From contig CAJLTE010000001.1 in assembly GCA_905209435.1 (NCBI GenBank), positions 41,642-105,641 on the forward strand: a stretch of DNA of 64,000 nt. Direction: 5' to 3'. Below are positions 33,803 to 42,466 of the stretch, piece after piece. The translations under genes and the position numbers were made by a program. Numbering within the stretch: the first letter of the stretch is position 1; every line of letters begins with the position of its first letter. A model generated the notes under the pieces. The model was given only the letters and a program-made list of their open reading frames with translations, did not search any database and had not been told where the DNA came from. The stretch is from an uncultured Blautia sp. Its GTDB lineage: Bacteria > Bacillota_A > Clostridia > Lachnospirales > Lachnospiraceae.

Positions 33803-33840
33803 AAGCAGTCGTAGAATTAAAATCTACGGCTGTTTTTTTG
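33803..33840 (+). terminator. Terminator of ribU
   Basis: AGCAGTCGTAGA pairs with TCTACGGCTGTT (one G-U pair), followed by T run. Confidence 0.88.
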
Positions 33841-33929
33841 CGCTGACGGGCTTAAAAAAAATACAAGAATATGGTAAGATAAAACAGATAAGATAGATAA
33901 GACAGATATCAGAACGTGAGGGTTATAAA

Positions 33930-34223
33930 ATGAATAACACTGGTATTAAAGCAGAAGTTATAGAAGAAATTCGAAAACTTGCCAGAAAGTATGACGTTAC
34001 AAAAGTAATCCTTTTTGGTTCAAGAGCCCGTGGGGACTTTAAAAGGACGAGTGATATAGATATTGCTGTTACAGGTGGTGACTTTGTGAGATTTGCATTG
34101 GATGTAGATGAGGAGACAAGTACTCTTTTAGAATATGACATTGTAGATCTTGACAATGATATGCAGGATGAACTGCGGGATTCAATAAAAAAGGAGGGAA
34201 GAATTCTATATGAGAAAGTATGA
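33930..34223 (+). CDS. mntA: MNT-type nucleotidyltransferase antitoxin
   Basis: A 97-residue minimal nucleotidyltransferase. The catalytic motif FGSRARGDFKRTSDIDIAV (GSxRxG then DxD) lies at residues 30-48. In type VII toxin-antitoxin systems such proteins inactivate the HEPN toxin by AMPylation. It overlaps the HEPN-type gene by 14 bases, the usual gene order. Start ATG follows GTGAGGG. Function as antitoxin is inferred from motif and partner. Confidence 0.87.
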   Translation: MNNTGIKAEVIEEIRKLARKYDVTKVILFGSRARGDFKRTSDIDIAVTGGDFVRFALDVDEETSTLLEYDIVDLDNDMQDELRDSIKKEGRILYEKV

Positions 34224-34599
34224 GAATTTTTGTGCTTCATTATCAAATATGAAAGATATTTATAACTATAAAGAACCGTATGACAATGTTGTTATAACTG
34301 GTCTTGTGGGATTATTTGAAATCTGTTTTGAACAGTCATGGAAAATGATGAAAGAGATATTGGAAATGCACGGATACGCAGAAGGAGCAACCGGCTCACC
34401 TAAAATTATCTTAAAAACAGCATATAAAGCTGGAATGATAAAGGATGAGAATCAGTGGCTTCGCGCATTACAGGCAAGAAACAATATTACACATTCTTAT
34501 AACCAGAAAATTGCGTTAGGGATTATTAAAGAAGCGAAAGATGAGTTTTATCAGATGTTTGGTAAATTAAAGACGGAAATAGAAGAGAACTGGTTATAA
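34210..34599 (+). CDS. hepT: HI0074-family HEPN protein (toxin partner)
   Basis: A 129-residue alpha-helical HEPN-domain protein of the HI0074/substrate-binding type. The RNase-type motif R-x4-H is present as RNNITHSY near residue 95. Start SLSNMKDIYNYKEPYDNVV and the block GLFEICFEQSWKMMKEILE are family-typical. Encoded just after and overlapping the MNT gene. Likely a growth-arresting ribonuclease controlled by the MNT partner; defence against phage is a proposed role for related pairs. Confidence 0.85.
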   Translation: MRKYENFCASLSNMKDIYNYKEPYDNVVITGLVGLFEICFEQSWKMMKEILEMHGYAEGATGSPKIILKTAYKAGMIKDENQWLRALQARNNITHSYNQKIALGIIKEAKDEFYQMFGKLKTEIEENWL

Positions 34600-34633
34600 C
34601 GAGAAAATAGAAACGTGGAAAGGAAGCAAAATA

Positions 34634-35248
34634 ATGGGACAGATACACGATATTGAAAAATTGACAGACTGTAAATTTTTGAACTTATATCATTTAAATG
34701 CGACGAGCATTCACAACACCCCGGTGTCATATTACGTGGCATCCCGTGCGAAGAGCATTGATAAATTAAAGATCAAAACAGGTAAAAACACTCCGGACGG
34801 TGTGATCATTTACAGTCTTTATGGAGAAAAGAGAGATAAGGTTGTGTTAGTACGTCAGTACAGATATGCAATTGGGGGATACATCTATGAATTCCCGGCA
34901 GGTCTTGTAGAGCAAAATGAAGAATTCCACGAGGGTGCAGTAAGAGAAATGTACGAAGAAACCGGACTGAAATTCACACCTCTGAAAGTAGATCTGGCAT
35001 TTGAGAAACCATACTTTACTACAGTTGGAATGACAGATGAATCCTGTGCTACTGTTTATGGTTACGCAGAAGGTGAGATCAGCAAAGACGCTCAGGAAGA
35101 TACAGAAGAGATTGAAGTTGTGCTTGCAGACAGAGAAGAAGTAAAGAGGATCCTGAAAGAGGAAAACGTAGCAATTATGTGCGCATATCAGCTGATGCAT
35201 TTCCTACAGGATGAAGATCCATTTGCATTTTTGAAAAAAGAACTTTGA
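34634..35248 (+). CDS. Nudix hydrolase (ADP-ribose pyrophosphatase-like)
   Basis: A 204-residue Nudix protein. The box fits GX5EX7REUXEEXGU: GLVEQNEEFHEGAVREMYEE followed by TGL, at about residues 94-116. Strand context VVLVRQYRYAIGGYIYEFPA before the box is typical of ADP-sugar pyrophosphatases. It lies 34 bases after the MNT/HEPN pair with GGAAAGGAAG upstream, and 18 bases before the GH3 gene, so it may share a transcript with the latter. Natural substrate not determined. Confidence 0.91.
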   Translation: MGQIHDIEKLTDCKFLNLYHLNATSIHNTPVSYYVASRAKSIDKLKIKTGKNTPDGVIIYSLYGEKRDKVVLVRQYRYAIGGYIYEFPAGLVEQNEEFHEGAVREMYEETGLKFTPLKVDLAFEKPYFTTVGMTDESCATVYGYAEGEISKDAQEDTEEIEVVLADREEVKRILKEENVAIMCAYQLMHFLQDEDPFAFLKKEL

Positions 35249-35266
35249 TAAGGGAGGATTTAGATA

Positions 35267-37687
35267 ATGGCAAAATGGCAGAGAAGCTTTTTTCAGCCGG
35301 TACTTCCGCTGGGAGAAGACGGACGAAAAGTTACAGGAAGTAAGGAACACATTGCACTTTCCAGAATGGCAGCAGGAGAAGGAATGGTTCTTCTGAAAAA
35401 TGAGAAAAATACACTTCCACTTCAGAAAGGAACAAAAGTCGCACTTTTTGGTAAAGGCACCGTTGATTATGTAAAAGGCGGCGGTGGAAGCGGCGATGTA
35501 ACCGTAGAATATATCCGTAATCTTTACGAAGGAATGAAGATCAAAGAGGATGAGGGAAAAGTAGAAATCTTTGATAAACTTGCGAAATATTATGAAGAAG
35601 ATATCCAGAAACAGTACGCAGATGGTGCAGTACCTGGTATGACTGTTGAGCCGGAACTTCCGGATGAACTTCTGAACGAAGCAAGAGAATATGCAGACAC
35701 AGCAGTCATCACTATCTGCCGTTTCTCCGGCGAAGGATGGGACAGAAAGTGCGAGGCTGCACAGGACGGATATGTTCTTGACGGTGATGAGAAAAAGAAC
35801 TCTGAACTGTCTGCAAAGATCTTTGAGGATGGCGATTTCTGCCTGACAAATGCAGAGAATGCCATGGTAGAGAAAGTAAAAAAAGCATTCCCACATGTGA
35901 TCGTAGTAATGAATGTCGGCGGCATCGTAGACACGAAATGGTTTAAAGATTGTGATGAAATTCAGTCAGTCCTGATGGCTTGGCAGGGTGGAATGGAAGG
36001 CGGTCTTGCAACAGCAGATATACTCTGCGGTGATGTAAACCCGTCCGGTAAATTATCTGATACTTATGCAAAAGACCTGGAAGATTACCCATCTACAGCC
36101 AATTTCCATGAATCTGCTTTCTATGTAGACTATACAGAAGATATCTATGTAGGATACCGTTATTTTGAGACAATTCCAGGCGCAGCAGAGAGAGTAAATT
36201 ACCCGTTCGGCTACGGACTTTCCTATACCGATTTTGACTGGAAAGTAACCGGTGCTTCCGAAGAAAACGGTGTGATCACGGTTCTTACAGAAGTAACTAA
36301 CACTGGAAAAACGGTCGGAAAAGAAGTGATCCAGCTCTATTACGGAGCACCGCAGGGAAAACTTGGCAAGCCTGCAAAAGTACTGGGTGCATTCAAGAAG
36401 ACAAGTCTTCTCCAGCCAGGCGAATGCCAGATCCTTACCCTGAAACTTCCGGTAAATCAGATGGCATCCTATGATGATCTGGGAAAAGTATGTAAGTCTG
36501 CCTATGTTCTGGAAGCAGGAGAATATGTGATTTATGTCGGTACAAACGTAAGAGATGCAGTGAAGATCGACTTTACATATGTAGTAAAAGAGGACACAGT
36601 TACTGAGCAGTTAAGTGAAAAAGCAGCACCATATCATCTGCCGAAACGTATGCTGGCAGACGGTTCCTATGAGAAACTTCCACAGCGTGAATATGTAGAA
36701 GAAGAGGGGCTTCCAAGACAGGATAAATATGCCATCGGTCTTCCATGCCCTGACATAAGAATGGAGAAGGGAATTGATTTCCTTGATTTTATCGACCCGA
36801 AAGGAATCTGTTTCTCAGACGTTGCTGATGGAAAGATGACTCTGGATGAGTTCATGGATATCCTGAGCCTGGATGACTGCATCAATCTCCTTGGTGGTCA
36901 GCCCAATACAGGTTGTGCAGACACCTTTGGTATGGGAAATATCCCGGAATATGGTGTACCAAACGTAATGACAGCTGACGGACCTGCAGGTCTGCGCATC
37001 CGCCCATGGTGCGGTGTAAAGACTACAGCATGGCCATGTGCAACTCTTCTTGCAAGCACCTGGGATGAAGAACTGGTAGAGAAAGTCGGCAAGGCAGGTG
37101 CAGAAGAAGTAAAAGAAAACAACATCAGTATCTGGCTCACACCTGCCTGCAACATCCACAGAAGTCCACTCTGCGGACGTAACTTTGAGTACTATTCCGA
37201 AGATCCATACCTTGCAGGTAAGACTGGCGCAGCTATGGTACGAGGCATTCAGTCCCAGCATATCGGAGCAAGTGTGAAGCATTTTGCTGCAAACAATAAA
37301 GAGACAAACCGTAAAGATTCTGATTCCAGAGTATCCGAGAGGGCACTCCGTGAGATCTATCTGAAACAGTTTGAGATCATTGTAAAAGAGGCTCACCCAT
37401 ATACAATTATGTCCTCCTATAACCTGCTCAACGGCATCCATACTTCTGAGCACAAAGAACTCCTGACAGGTATTCTCCGTGATGAATGGGGATTCGATGG
37501 ACTGGTCACAACAGACTGGTGGACTTTTGGAGAACACTACCGTGAGACAAAAGCAGGAAACGATATCAAGATGGCAGCAGGATATCCGGAACGTGTAAAA
37601 GAAGCCTATGAAAATGGCTTTATCAGTGAAGAGGAGATTCGACTCAGTGCAAGAAGAATTTTAAGTATTATCTTAAAGATTGACTAA
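35267..37687 (+). CDS. GH3 beta-glucosidase with inverted domain order
   Basis: Glycoside hydrolase family 3, 806 residues, no signal peptide. The order is reversed against the common form: the alpha/beta GH3 C-terminal-type domain is first (residues about 35-340; AAGEGMVLLKNEKNTLPLQK), then a fibronectin-like domain (about 345-430; VTNTGKTVGKEVIQLYY), and the TIM barrel is last (about 520-806; TADGPAGLRI, SVKHFAANNKETNR). The nucleophile Asp is in FDGLVTTDWW near residue 752. Such permuted enzymes are known in rumen and gut Clostridia. It removes terminal beta-linked glucose or related sugars from oligosaccharides in the cytoplasm. Confidence 0.93.
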   Translation: MAKWQRSFFQPVLPLGEDGRKVTGSKEHIALSRMAAGEGMVLLKNEKNTLPLQKGTKVALFGKGTVDYVKGGGGSGDVTVEYIRNLYEGMKIKEDEGKVEIFDKLAKYYEEDIQKQYADGAVPGMTVEPELPDELLNEAREYADTAVITICRFSGEGWDRKCEAAQDGYVLDGDEKKNSELSAKIFEDGDFCLTNAENAMVEKVKKAFPHVIVVMNVGGIVDTKWFKDCDEIQSVLMAWQGGMEGGLATADILCGDVNPSGKLSDTYAKDLEDYPSTANFHESAFYVDYTEDIYVGYRYFETIPGAAERVNYPFGYGLSYTDFDWKVTGASEENGVITVLTEVTNTGKTVGKEVIQLYYGAPQGKLGKPAKVLGAFKKTSLLQPGECQILTLKLPVNQMASYDDLGKVCKSAYVLEAGEYVIYVGTNVRDAVKIDFTYVVKEDTVTEQLSEKAAPYHLPKRMLADGSYEKLPQREYVEEEGLPRQDKYAIGLPCPDIRMEKGIDFLDFIDPKGICFSDVADGKMTLDEFMDILSLDDCINLLGGQPNTGCADTFGMGNIPEYGVPNVMTADGPAGLRIRPWCGVKTTAWPCATLLASTWDEELVEKVGKAGAEEVKENNISIWLTPACNIHRSPLCGRNFEYYSEDPYLAGKTGAAMVRGIQSQHIGASVKHFAANNKETNRKDSDSRVSERALREIYLKQFEIIVKEAHPYTIMSSYNLLNGIHTSEHKELLTGILRDEWGFDGLVTTDWWTFGEHYRETKAGNDIKMAAGYPERVKEAYENGFISEEEIRLSARRILSIILKID

Positions 37688-37702
37688 AGATAAAAAATAT
37701 TA

Positions 37703-37744
37703 AAAGAGGGACTGAATCTTATTTTTCAGATTCAGTCTCTTTGT
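37703..37744 (+). terminator. Terminator of the GH3 gene
   Basis: AGAGGGACTGAATCT pairs with AGATTCAGTCTCT (one mismatch), followed by TTGTTG. The stem is strong and the T run is short. Confidence 0.85.
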
Positions 37745-37881
37745 TGTTTGAAAATACTCCAAAATGTTCTATATTATACATAGTAAGAATTCATATCACG
37801 AAAAGTATTACTGAAAACAGAGTCAACAGCAGCTATATCTATAAAATCAGGGTTTTTAAAATAAAATATATAAGAATATGC

Positions 37882-37910
37882 TTGATTTATGCTACAAGAT
37901 ACCATATAAT
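37882..37910 (+). promoter_or_regulatory. Promoter of the GntR regulator gene
   Basis: TTGATT (37882-37887), 17 bases, perfect TATAAT (37905-37910). Confidence 0.72.
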
Positions 37911-37918
37911 ATATGTCA

Positions 37919-37931
37919 TACGTAATACGTT
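37919..37931. promoter_or_regulatory. GntR operator, copy 1
   Basis: TACGTAATACGTT, an inverted repeat TACGT-N3-ACGTW, overlaps the expected transcription start of the regulator gene. The same motif recurs at 39003-39015, which suggests autoregulation. Confidence 0.72.
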
Positions 37932-37961
37932 TGCGAAGAAAGATGGTGGTGTAAAGAAAGT

Positions 37962-38666
37962 ATGGAAAATAAACATGAACAGTTAAGACAAATTGGTCAG
38001 AAGGAAACAACCGTAAATCTAATCATAAAAGAGATTAAAGGCTCTATTGAGAATGGAACTTATAAAGCAGGAATGAAGCTTCCAAATGAGACAGATCTGG
38101 CAACAGAGATGGGGGTTAGCCGTACGTCTATCAGGGAAGCAATGAAGGTATTATCTGCTCTGTCCATTGTAGAAATTAAGAGAGGAGACGGAACATATAT
38201 ATGTTCTAAGATGGATCCTTCTCTGTTTGACAGTATGGTATACAGTATTATTTATGCATCCAGTACCAGTGAGGAACTCCAGGAATTAAGACAGATACTT
38301 GATGAGGCAACAGTGCAGCTTGCTTGTAAGAGAGCAACCGAAGAAGAGATTGAGAACATGCAGAGAAATATTGACTACATGCGTGTCTTGATCAAGCATG
38401 GTGACGGTGAGAAGATGCGTGACTGTGATATGGAATTTCATATGATGATGATCGAATCATGTAAAAATGCCTTTTTTATCCGCATTATGAAAGGCGTTTA
38501 CGACATTCTGAAATATTCTATTTCTGAGAGTGTAAACACAGAGAAAGTAGATTCTCTGGCAGCAGATTATCATCAGGAAATGCTGGACTGCATTAAGAAT
38601 AAATCATACAATGAGATTCACGATGCAGTAAAGCACTCACTGACTACCTGGAAAAACAGAGTCTGA
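37962..38666 (+). CDS. FadR-subfamily GntR transcriptional regulator
   Basis: A 234-residue GntR regulator. N-terminal winged helix at about residues 15-80 (MKLPNETDLATEMGVSRTSI; GDGTYI as the wing) and an all-helical FCD effector domain (about 95-225) with the metal-ligand pattern seen in D-x3-H (DCDMEFHMMM) and later His residues (YHQEMLD; DAVKHSL). FCD regulators commonly sense small organic acids or sugar acids. It is followed by a terminator and by the catabolic operon with the same operator, of which it is the obvious regulator. The ribosome site is weak (AAAG), consistent with low expression. Confidence 0.92.
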   Translation: MENKHEQLRQIGQKETTVNLIIKEIKGSIENGTYKAGMKLPNETDLATEMGVSRTSIREAMKVLSALSIVEIKRGDGTYICSKMDPSLFDSMVYSIIYASSTSEELQELRQILDEATVQLACKRATEEEIENMQRNIDYMRVLIKHGDGEKMRDCDMEFHMMMIESCKNAFFIRIMKGVYDILKYSISESVNTEKVDSLAADYHQEMLDCIKNKSYNEIHDAVKHSLTTWKNRV

Positions 38667-38746
38667 GCTTAGTTTTGGTCGAAGTTGCAGAGCAGTTGTC
38701 CGGTTATGCGCAGAATCTGGTATTAAAAGTGAATGAATATCTATTT

Positions 38747-38786
38747 AACAGCAGGATTGGAAAGAAAGCCAACCCTGCTGTTTTTG
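38747..38786 (+). terminator. Terminator of the GntR gene
   Basis: AACAGCAGGATTGG pairs with CCAACCCTGCTGTT (one bulge), followed by TTT. Confidence 0.87.
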
Positions 38787-38926
38787 TGTTAATCTGAGAT
38801 AGTGTGGCAGTCAGCTTCGGTTATCATTACAGGTTAAAAAATAGTCAGGTAAATATTTACAATCTGTAATGAGTTTTTGTTCAATTTTTTAAAATTGTGC
38901 AAGATGCATAATTTTGTCAAATATAA

Positions 38927-38944
38927 TTCGTTGTATATGACGAA
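38927..38944. promoter_or_regulatory. TTCGT-N8-ACGAA palindrome upstream of the catabolic operon
   Basis: Perfect five-base arms flank TGTATATG. Its left part TTCGTTGTA recurs inverted as TACAACGAA at 39014-39022, so the pair brackets the promoter. It may be a second regulator site or an accessory operator. Confidence 0.45.
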
Positions 38945-38958
38945 ATGCATAAAAGAGA

Positions 38959-38986
38959 TTGACATTCGACATGAATCGAGTATAAT
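38959..38986 (+). promoter_or_regulatory. Promoter of the glycoside catabolic operon
   Basis: Perfect TTGACA (38959-38964) and perfect TATAAT (38981-38986) with a 16-base spacer. Expected start of transcription near 38993. A strong promoter that requires repression, provided by the operator just downstream. Confidence 0.82.
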
Positions 38987-39002
38987 CAAGATATAAACAT
39001 CA

Positions 39003-39015
39003 TACGTATTACGTA
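39003..39015. promoter_or_regulatory. GntR operator, copy 2
   Basis: TACGTATTACGTA, a perfect inverted repeat TACGT-ATT-ACGTA, about 10 bases after the expected transcription start and 24 bases before the ATG at 39039. It matches copy 1 at 37919. Confidence 0.78.
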
Positions 39016-39038
39016 CAACGAATTAACGGAGGTGGACA

Positions 39039-40298
39039 ATGAAGACAAAGCTTTCCATAGACGGAACAAAGTTTCTGATCAATAGTTCTCTGACTTACAG
39101 TGAATATCCTGACTGTCCGGAAAAATATAAAGGACTTCTGATGAATGCGAGATTTATTCAGGGTGTATTTGATGACAAAATGGAACCTGAAAGATTTAAC
39201 AGATTCGGAAAAAAATTTGAAGCCGGAAAGAATACCGAAGATTTATGCCAGGCATTATCCCAGTGGTATGAAAAAGGCCTGAGAGCTTTTACTGTAGGAT
39301 TACAGGGCGGTGGACCATGTTACACAGTTAACAGTCAGACAATCGACAACAATCCATTCAGTCCGGATGGAACATCCATTGAGTCAGAATATCTGGACAG
39401 ACTGAAGAAGATCATCCTTGCAGCCGATGAGGCAGGAATGATCGTGATCGTCAGCTATTTCTACGGAGCACAGAGCCGTTTCCTTAAGGATGACCTTTCG
39501 GTGATAAGAGCAGTGAAAACTGCATCTAATTGGCTGAGAGATGAGAAATTCACAAATGTGATCATTGAGATCGCAAATGAACATAATGTGGAGGAGAACA
39601 AATTACATCCGATCCTGTTTGACGGAAAAGGAATTGCAGAGCTGATCCGGATCGCACAGAGAGAATCAGGCGGACTTCCGGTAGGATGCAGTACAACCGG
39701 ACATTATTTTTCCAATGATATCGGCAATGCGTCAGACGTTATCATTATTCATGGAAACAATATGTCACGTCAGATGTTCTACAATCACATTCAGGAAGCA
39801 AAAGCAATAAAGCCGGCACGCCCGATTATCTGCAATGAAGATTCACAGGCACTGGCAGAGATGCAGGTAGCACTGGATGAAGGAATTTCCTGGGGATACT
39901 ACAACAACATGACAAAACAGGAACCGCCGGTTGACTGGAGCATTACCGAAGGCGAGGATACATTTTTTGCAGCGCGTCTGGCAGACAGTATGGGAATTCA
40001 TAAGCTGGATATACCGCTGGAAGAACAGTTCTATCTTCAGGGGCTGGAGAAAGAGATGACCTATGAAGGCAAGAGATGGATTCGTCTGGCAAGCGTTTAT
40101 CCGGAAAAAATACAGAGAGTTGATTTTTACAGAAATGGAGAATATTTTGCAAGAGCCTATAATGATCCATTTACAATCAATTACATCTGGAACTGGTATC
40201 AGAGTGCAACAGAGGGAATTCAGCCGGGAGAAACATGGAAAGCTGTAGTTACACTGGTTGACGGAACCGTAATCGAGAAAACGACAACAGTTGAATAG
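39039..40298 (+). CDS. Putative clan GH-A glycoside hydrolase, cytoplasmic
   Basis: A 419-residue protein that I cannot place in a named GH family. The TIM-barrel hallmarks of clan GH-A are visible: acid/base Glu in VIIEIANEHN (residue 181, an NE motif at the end of strand 4) and a candidate nucleophile Glu in RPIICNEDSQ (residue 267) at the expected distance. A small beta domain forms the C-terminal about 80 residues (RVDFYRNGEYFARAYNDPF). No signal peptide, so it acts on an imported substrate. It is the first gene of the GntR-controlled operon, with GGAGGTGG upstream of ATG. Most likely cleaves the transported glycoside. Confidence 0.75.
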   Translation: MKTKLSIDGTKFLINSSLTYSEYPDCPEKYKGLLMNARFIQGVFDDKMEPERFNRFGKKFEAGKNTEDLCQALSQWYEKGLRAFTVGLQGGGPCYTVNSQTIDNNPFSPDGTSIESEYLDRLKKIILAADEAGMIVIVSYFYGAQSRFLKDDLSVIRAVKTASNWLRDEKFTNVIIEIANEHNVEENKLHPILFDGKGIAELIRIAQRESGGLPVGCSTTGHYFSNDIGNASDVIIIHGNNMSRQMFYNHIQEAKAIKPARPIICNEDSQALAEMQVALDEGISWGYYNNMTKQEPPVDWSITEGEDTFFAARLADSMGIHKLDIPLEEQFYLQGLEKEMTYEGKRWIRLASVYPEKIQRVDFYRNGEYFARAYNDPFTINYIWNWYQSATEGIQPGETWKAVVTLVDGTVIEKTTTVE

Positions 40299-40317
40299 AG
40301 GAGAGGCAGAAACAGAA

Positions 40318-40980
40318 ATGAAAAAGTTATACGCAATTTACACAGTTAACAATTTTATGGATATGATCTACAGACCATTTGGCCAGGAGCTGGAAAGAAA
40401 TCATCCGGATGTAAAAGTTTACAATATTATGGATGACAGTCTTCTGGTTGACACAAGAACATACAACGGAATGACTCCAACAATTGCTTCCAGAATGTTA
40501 AATTACGCAAAGGCAGCAGAGAATTCCGGAGCAGACGGAGTGATTGTAACCTGCACTTCTGTAAATGCAGCAACAAAGATGATCCGACCGCTTCTGAATA
40601 TTCCGATCATCAATATCGAAGAACCAGTTGCAGAAATGGCAGTAGAGAAAGGTAAGAAGATTGGAATTCTGGCAACACTTCCAACCAGTCCTGCAGCAAT
40701 CGGAAGAGTTATTCAGGAGAAAGCCGATCAGCAGCATAAAGAAATTGAGATTGTAAACCGTGTAGTTGACGGAGCATTTGATGTATATTGCGAAGGAGAT
40801 ATTGCCAGACATGATGAGATGGTAAGAGAAGAGTTATACCGTCTGGCTGAGGAAGTTGACGTGATCGCATTTGCACAAGTTTCCATGAGTAAAGTAGAAT
40901 TCGATGCAGACAAAGTAAAAGTTCCAGTATGCATGATCGGAACATCCGGATTCGAACGTATCTATTCAATGATGAAATAA
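40318..40980 (+). CDS. Asp/Glu racemase superfamily protein with one catalytic cysteine
   Basis: A 220-residue protein of the aspartate/glutamate/hydantoin racemase fold. The first active-site motif is present (GVIVTCTSVNAA, Cys-79). The second Cys position, normally ACTE-like in the C-terminal half, reads FAQVSMSKVE without cysteine. A two-base racemase mechanism therefore looks impossible. Enzymes of this fold with a single cysteine include decarboxylases and isomerases. ATG at 40318 gives the usual KLYAIYTVN start; an in-frame ATG at 40291 overlaps the upstream gene and is less likely. Second gene of the operon. Confidence 0.8.
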   Translation: MKKLYAIYTVNNFMDMIYRPFGQELERNHPDVKVYNIMDDSLLVDTRTYNGMTPTIASRMLNYAKAAENSGADGVIVTCTSVNAATKMIRPLLNIPIINIEEPVAEMAVEKGKKIGILATLPTSPAAIGRVIQEKADQQHKEIEIVNRVVDGAFDVYCEGDIARHDEMVREELYRLAEEVDVIAFAQVSMSKVEFDADKVKVPVCMIGTSGFERIYSMMK

Positions 40981-40999
40981 AAAAAAGGAGAACATATAT

Positions 41000-42388
41000 A
41001 TGAAAAGAAAGTCTATCAAAAGAGTAATCGGTGCAGTCTTAACAACAAGTTTATTGGTTTCGATGCTTGGCGTAACAAACGTTGCAGTCTTTGCAGATGA
41101 CAAAGAAACAGTAAGGATCCTTGTTCCTGGATTAAGTGAGCAGTCAACAATTGACCCAATCTCAGGTCTGGAAACAAAAGGTCTTCCGGAATTTCAGGAA
41201 TTCCTGAATGAACAAATCCCGGATTATAATATCGAAGTAAAAACAATTGCATGGGACGGCTGGATCCAGAGTATGGAAGCAATGGTAACAGCAGGAGATA
41301 TTGATGTAGGATTCTTTACAAACCAGGAAGCTGTACCTGACTGGTATGCAGATTTAACACCATATCTTGAGAAAGATGAAGAAGTAAACTTTGATAATCT
41401 TTCAGATTTATATATTGAACCGGCTGTACACTATACTACATATAAATCATTCAACCATCCGGAAGATACAGGAAAAGTATACGGACTTCCAATGACAGTT
41501 GCGTGCAATCTGATCACTTATGACAGCAAACTCTTCGAGGAGTGGGGTGTAGAAGAGCCGACAGAAGATATGACATTTTCCGAACTTGTAGATCTTGCAG
41601 AAAAAATGACCGGAACAAACCCTGTAACAGGGAAACAGAATTATGGTGGATATATGTATTCAAGCTGGACAGAGTGGTATTCTCTTTGCTATAACGCGAT
41701 TAAACCATATTTAAGTGATGACATGGACATCAACAACATGGATATGGATGAGTTCGTAGAATACATGAAGACCTCACCGGAAATGAAAGCGTATTTCAGT
41801 GATCTGATTCGTCTGGTTGACTGCTGTAATCCTGCAGTTGCAACAGGAAGCGGTGCAGAGAACTGGCTGACAGAAGACAATGACATTGCAATCAACTTTG
41901 ATGTTAATGGACATACAAAAACATATATGCAGTATGTATATGCAGATGACACAGAAATGACTGACAGATATAAAGCGCTTTTAATCCCGACAGGTGATGC
42001 AGGTGAGGGATTCCCGGAATTCTTCCGTTTTGCAATTGCAAACAATACAGAGCACGGCGATGCTGCATGGGATGTTATCAAACAGCTTACAACAAACAAA
42101 GAAATCATTGATTTCTACCTTAAAAATTATGCATATGACAAATTATCCTGCCTGAAAGATACATCCGGTATCTCAATGATGGAAGATTATGATATCAACG
42201 TAAAACGTCATGATTATCAGATGGATAATATGTTTATCACAGACGATTACTGGTACTGGAGAACTCCAATGCAGACTGTGATCAACCAGATTTTATCCAA
42301 ACAGTACACAGCAGATGAAGCAGTTGAAGCTATGTATGATGGTGTAAACGAATGGATCAATAATATTAAACAGCAGTCTGCCAACTAA
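41000..42388 (+). CDS. ABC sugar transporter substrate-binding protein
   Basis: Extracellular solute-binding protein of family 1 type, 462 residues. Signal peptide at residues 1-32 (RVIGAVLTTSLLVSMLGV, cleavage after AVFA). No lipobox cysteine is present, unusual for a Gram-positive binding protein. Mature domain features: AMVTAGDIDVGFFTNQEAVP near residue 95 and KVYGLPMTVACNLITYDS near 155. It binds the operon's substrate and delivers it to the two permeases encoded next. A stable hairpin follows the stop codon and may raise its mRNA level relative to the permeases. Confidence 0.92.
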   Translation: MKRKSIKRVIGAVLTTSLLVSMLGVTNVAVFADDKETVRILVPGLSEQSTIDPISGLETKGLPEFQEFLNEQIPDYNIEVKTIAWDGWIQSMEAMVTAGDIDVGFFTNQEAVPDWYADLTPYLEKDEEVNFDNLSDLYIEPAVHYTTYKSFNHPEDTGKVYGLPMTVACNLITYDSKLFEEWGVEEPTEDMTFSELVDLAEKMTGTNPVTGKQNYGGYMYSSWTEWYSLCYNAIKPYLSDDMDINNMDMDEFVEYMKTSPEMKAYFSDLIRLVDCCNPAVATGSGAENWLTEDNDIAINFDVNGHTKTYMQYVYADDTEMTDRYKALLIPTGDAGEGFPEFFRFAIANNTEHGDAAWDVIKQLTTNKEIIDFYLKNYAYDKLSCLKDTSGISMMEDYDINVKRHDYQMDNMFITDDYWYWRTPMQTVINQILSKQYTADEAVEAMYDGVNEWINNIKQQSAN

Positions 42389-42417
42389 GTAATGCCGATA
42401 TAAAACATACACACAGC

Positions 42418-42445
42418 GTCTGTACCGTATAAAAGCGGTACAGAC
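42418..42445 (+). repeat. Intercistronic hairpin between binding protein and permease
   Basis: GTCTGTACCG (42418-42427) pairs with CGGTACAGAC (42436-42445) around an eight-base loop. No T run follows, so it is more likely a 3'-protecting or processing structure than a terminator. Confidence 0.75.
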
Positions 42446-42466
42446 TATAAGGAGAGGCAGATTTTT

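Noticed and set aside
37741..37986. 81-residue reading frame upstream of the GntR gene
   Set aside because: It spans the terminator, promoter and operator of the GntR gene and has AT-rich, non-coding composition.
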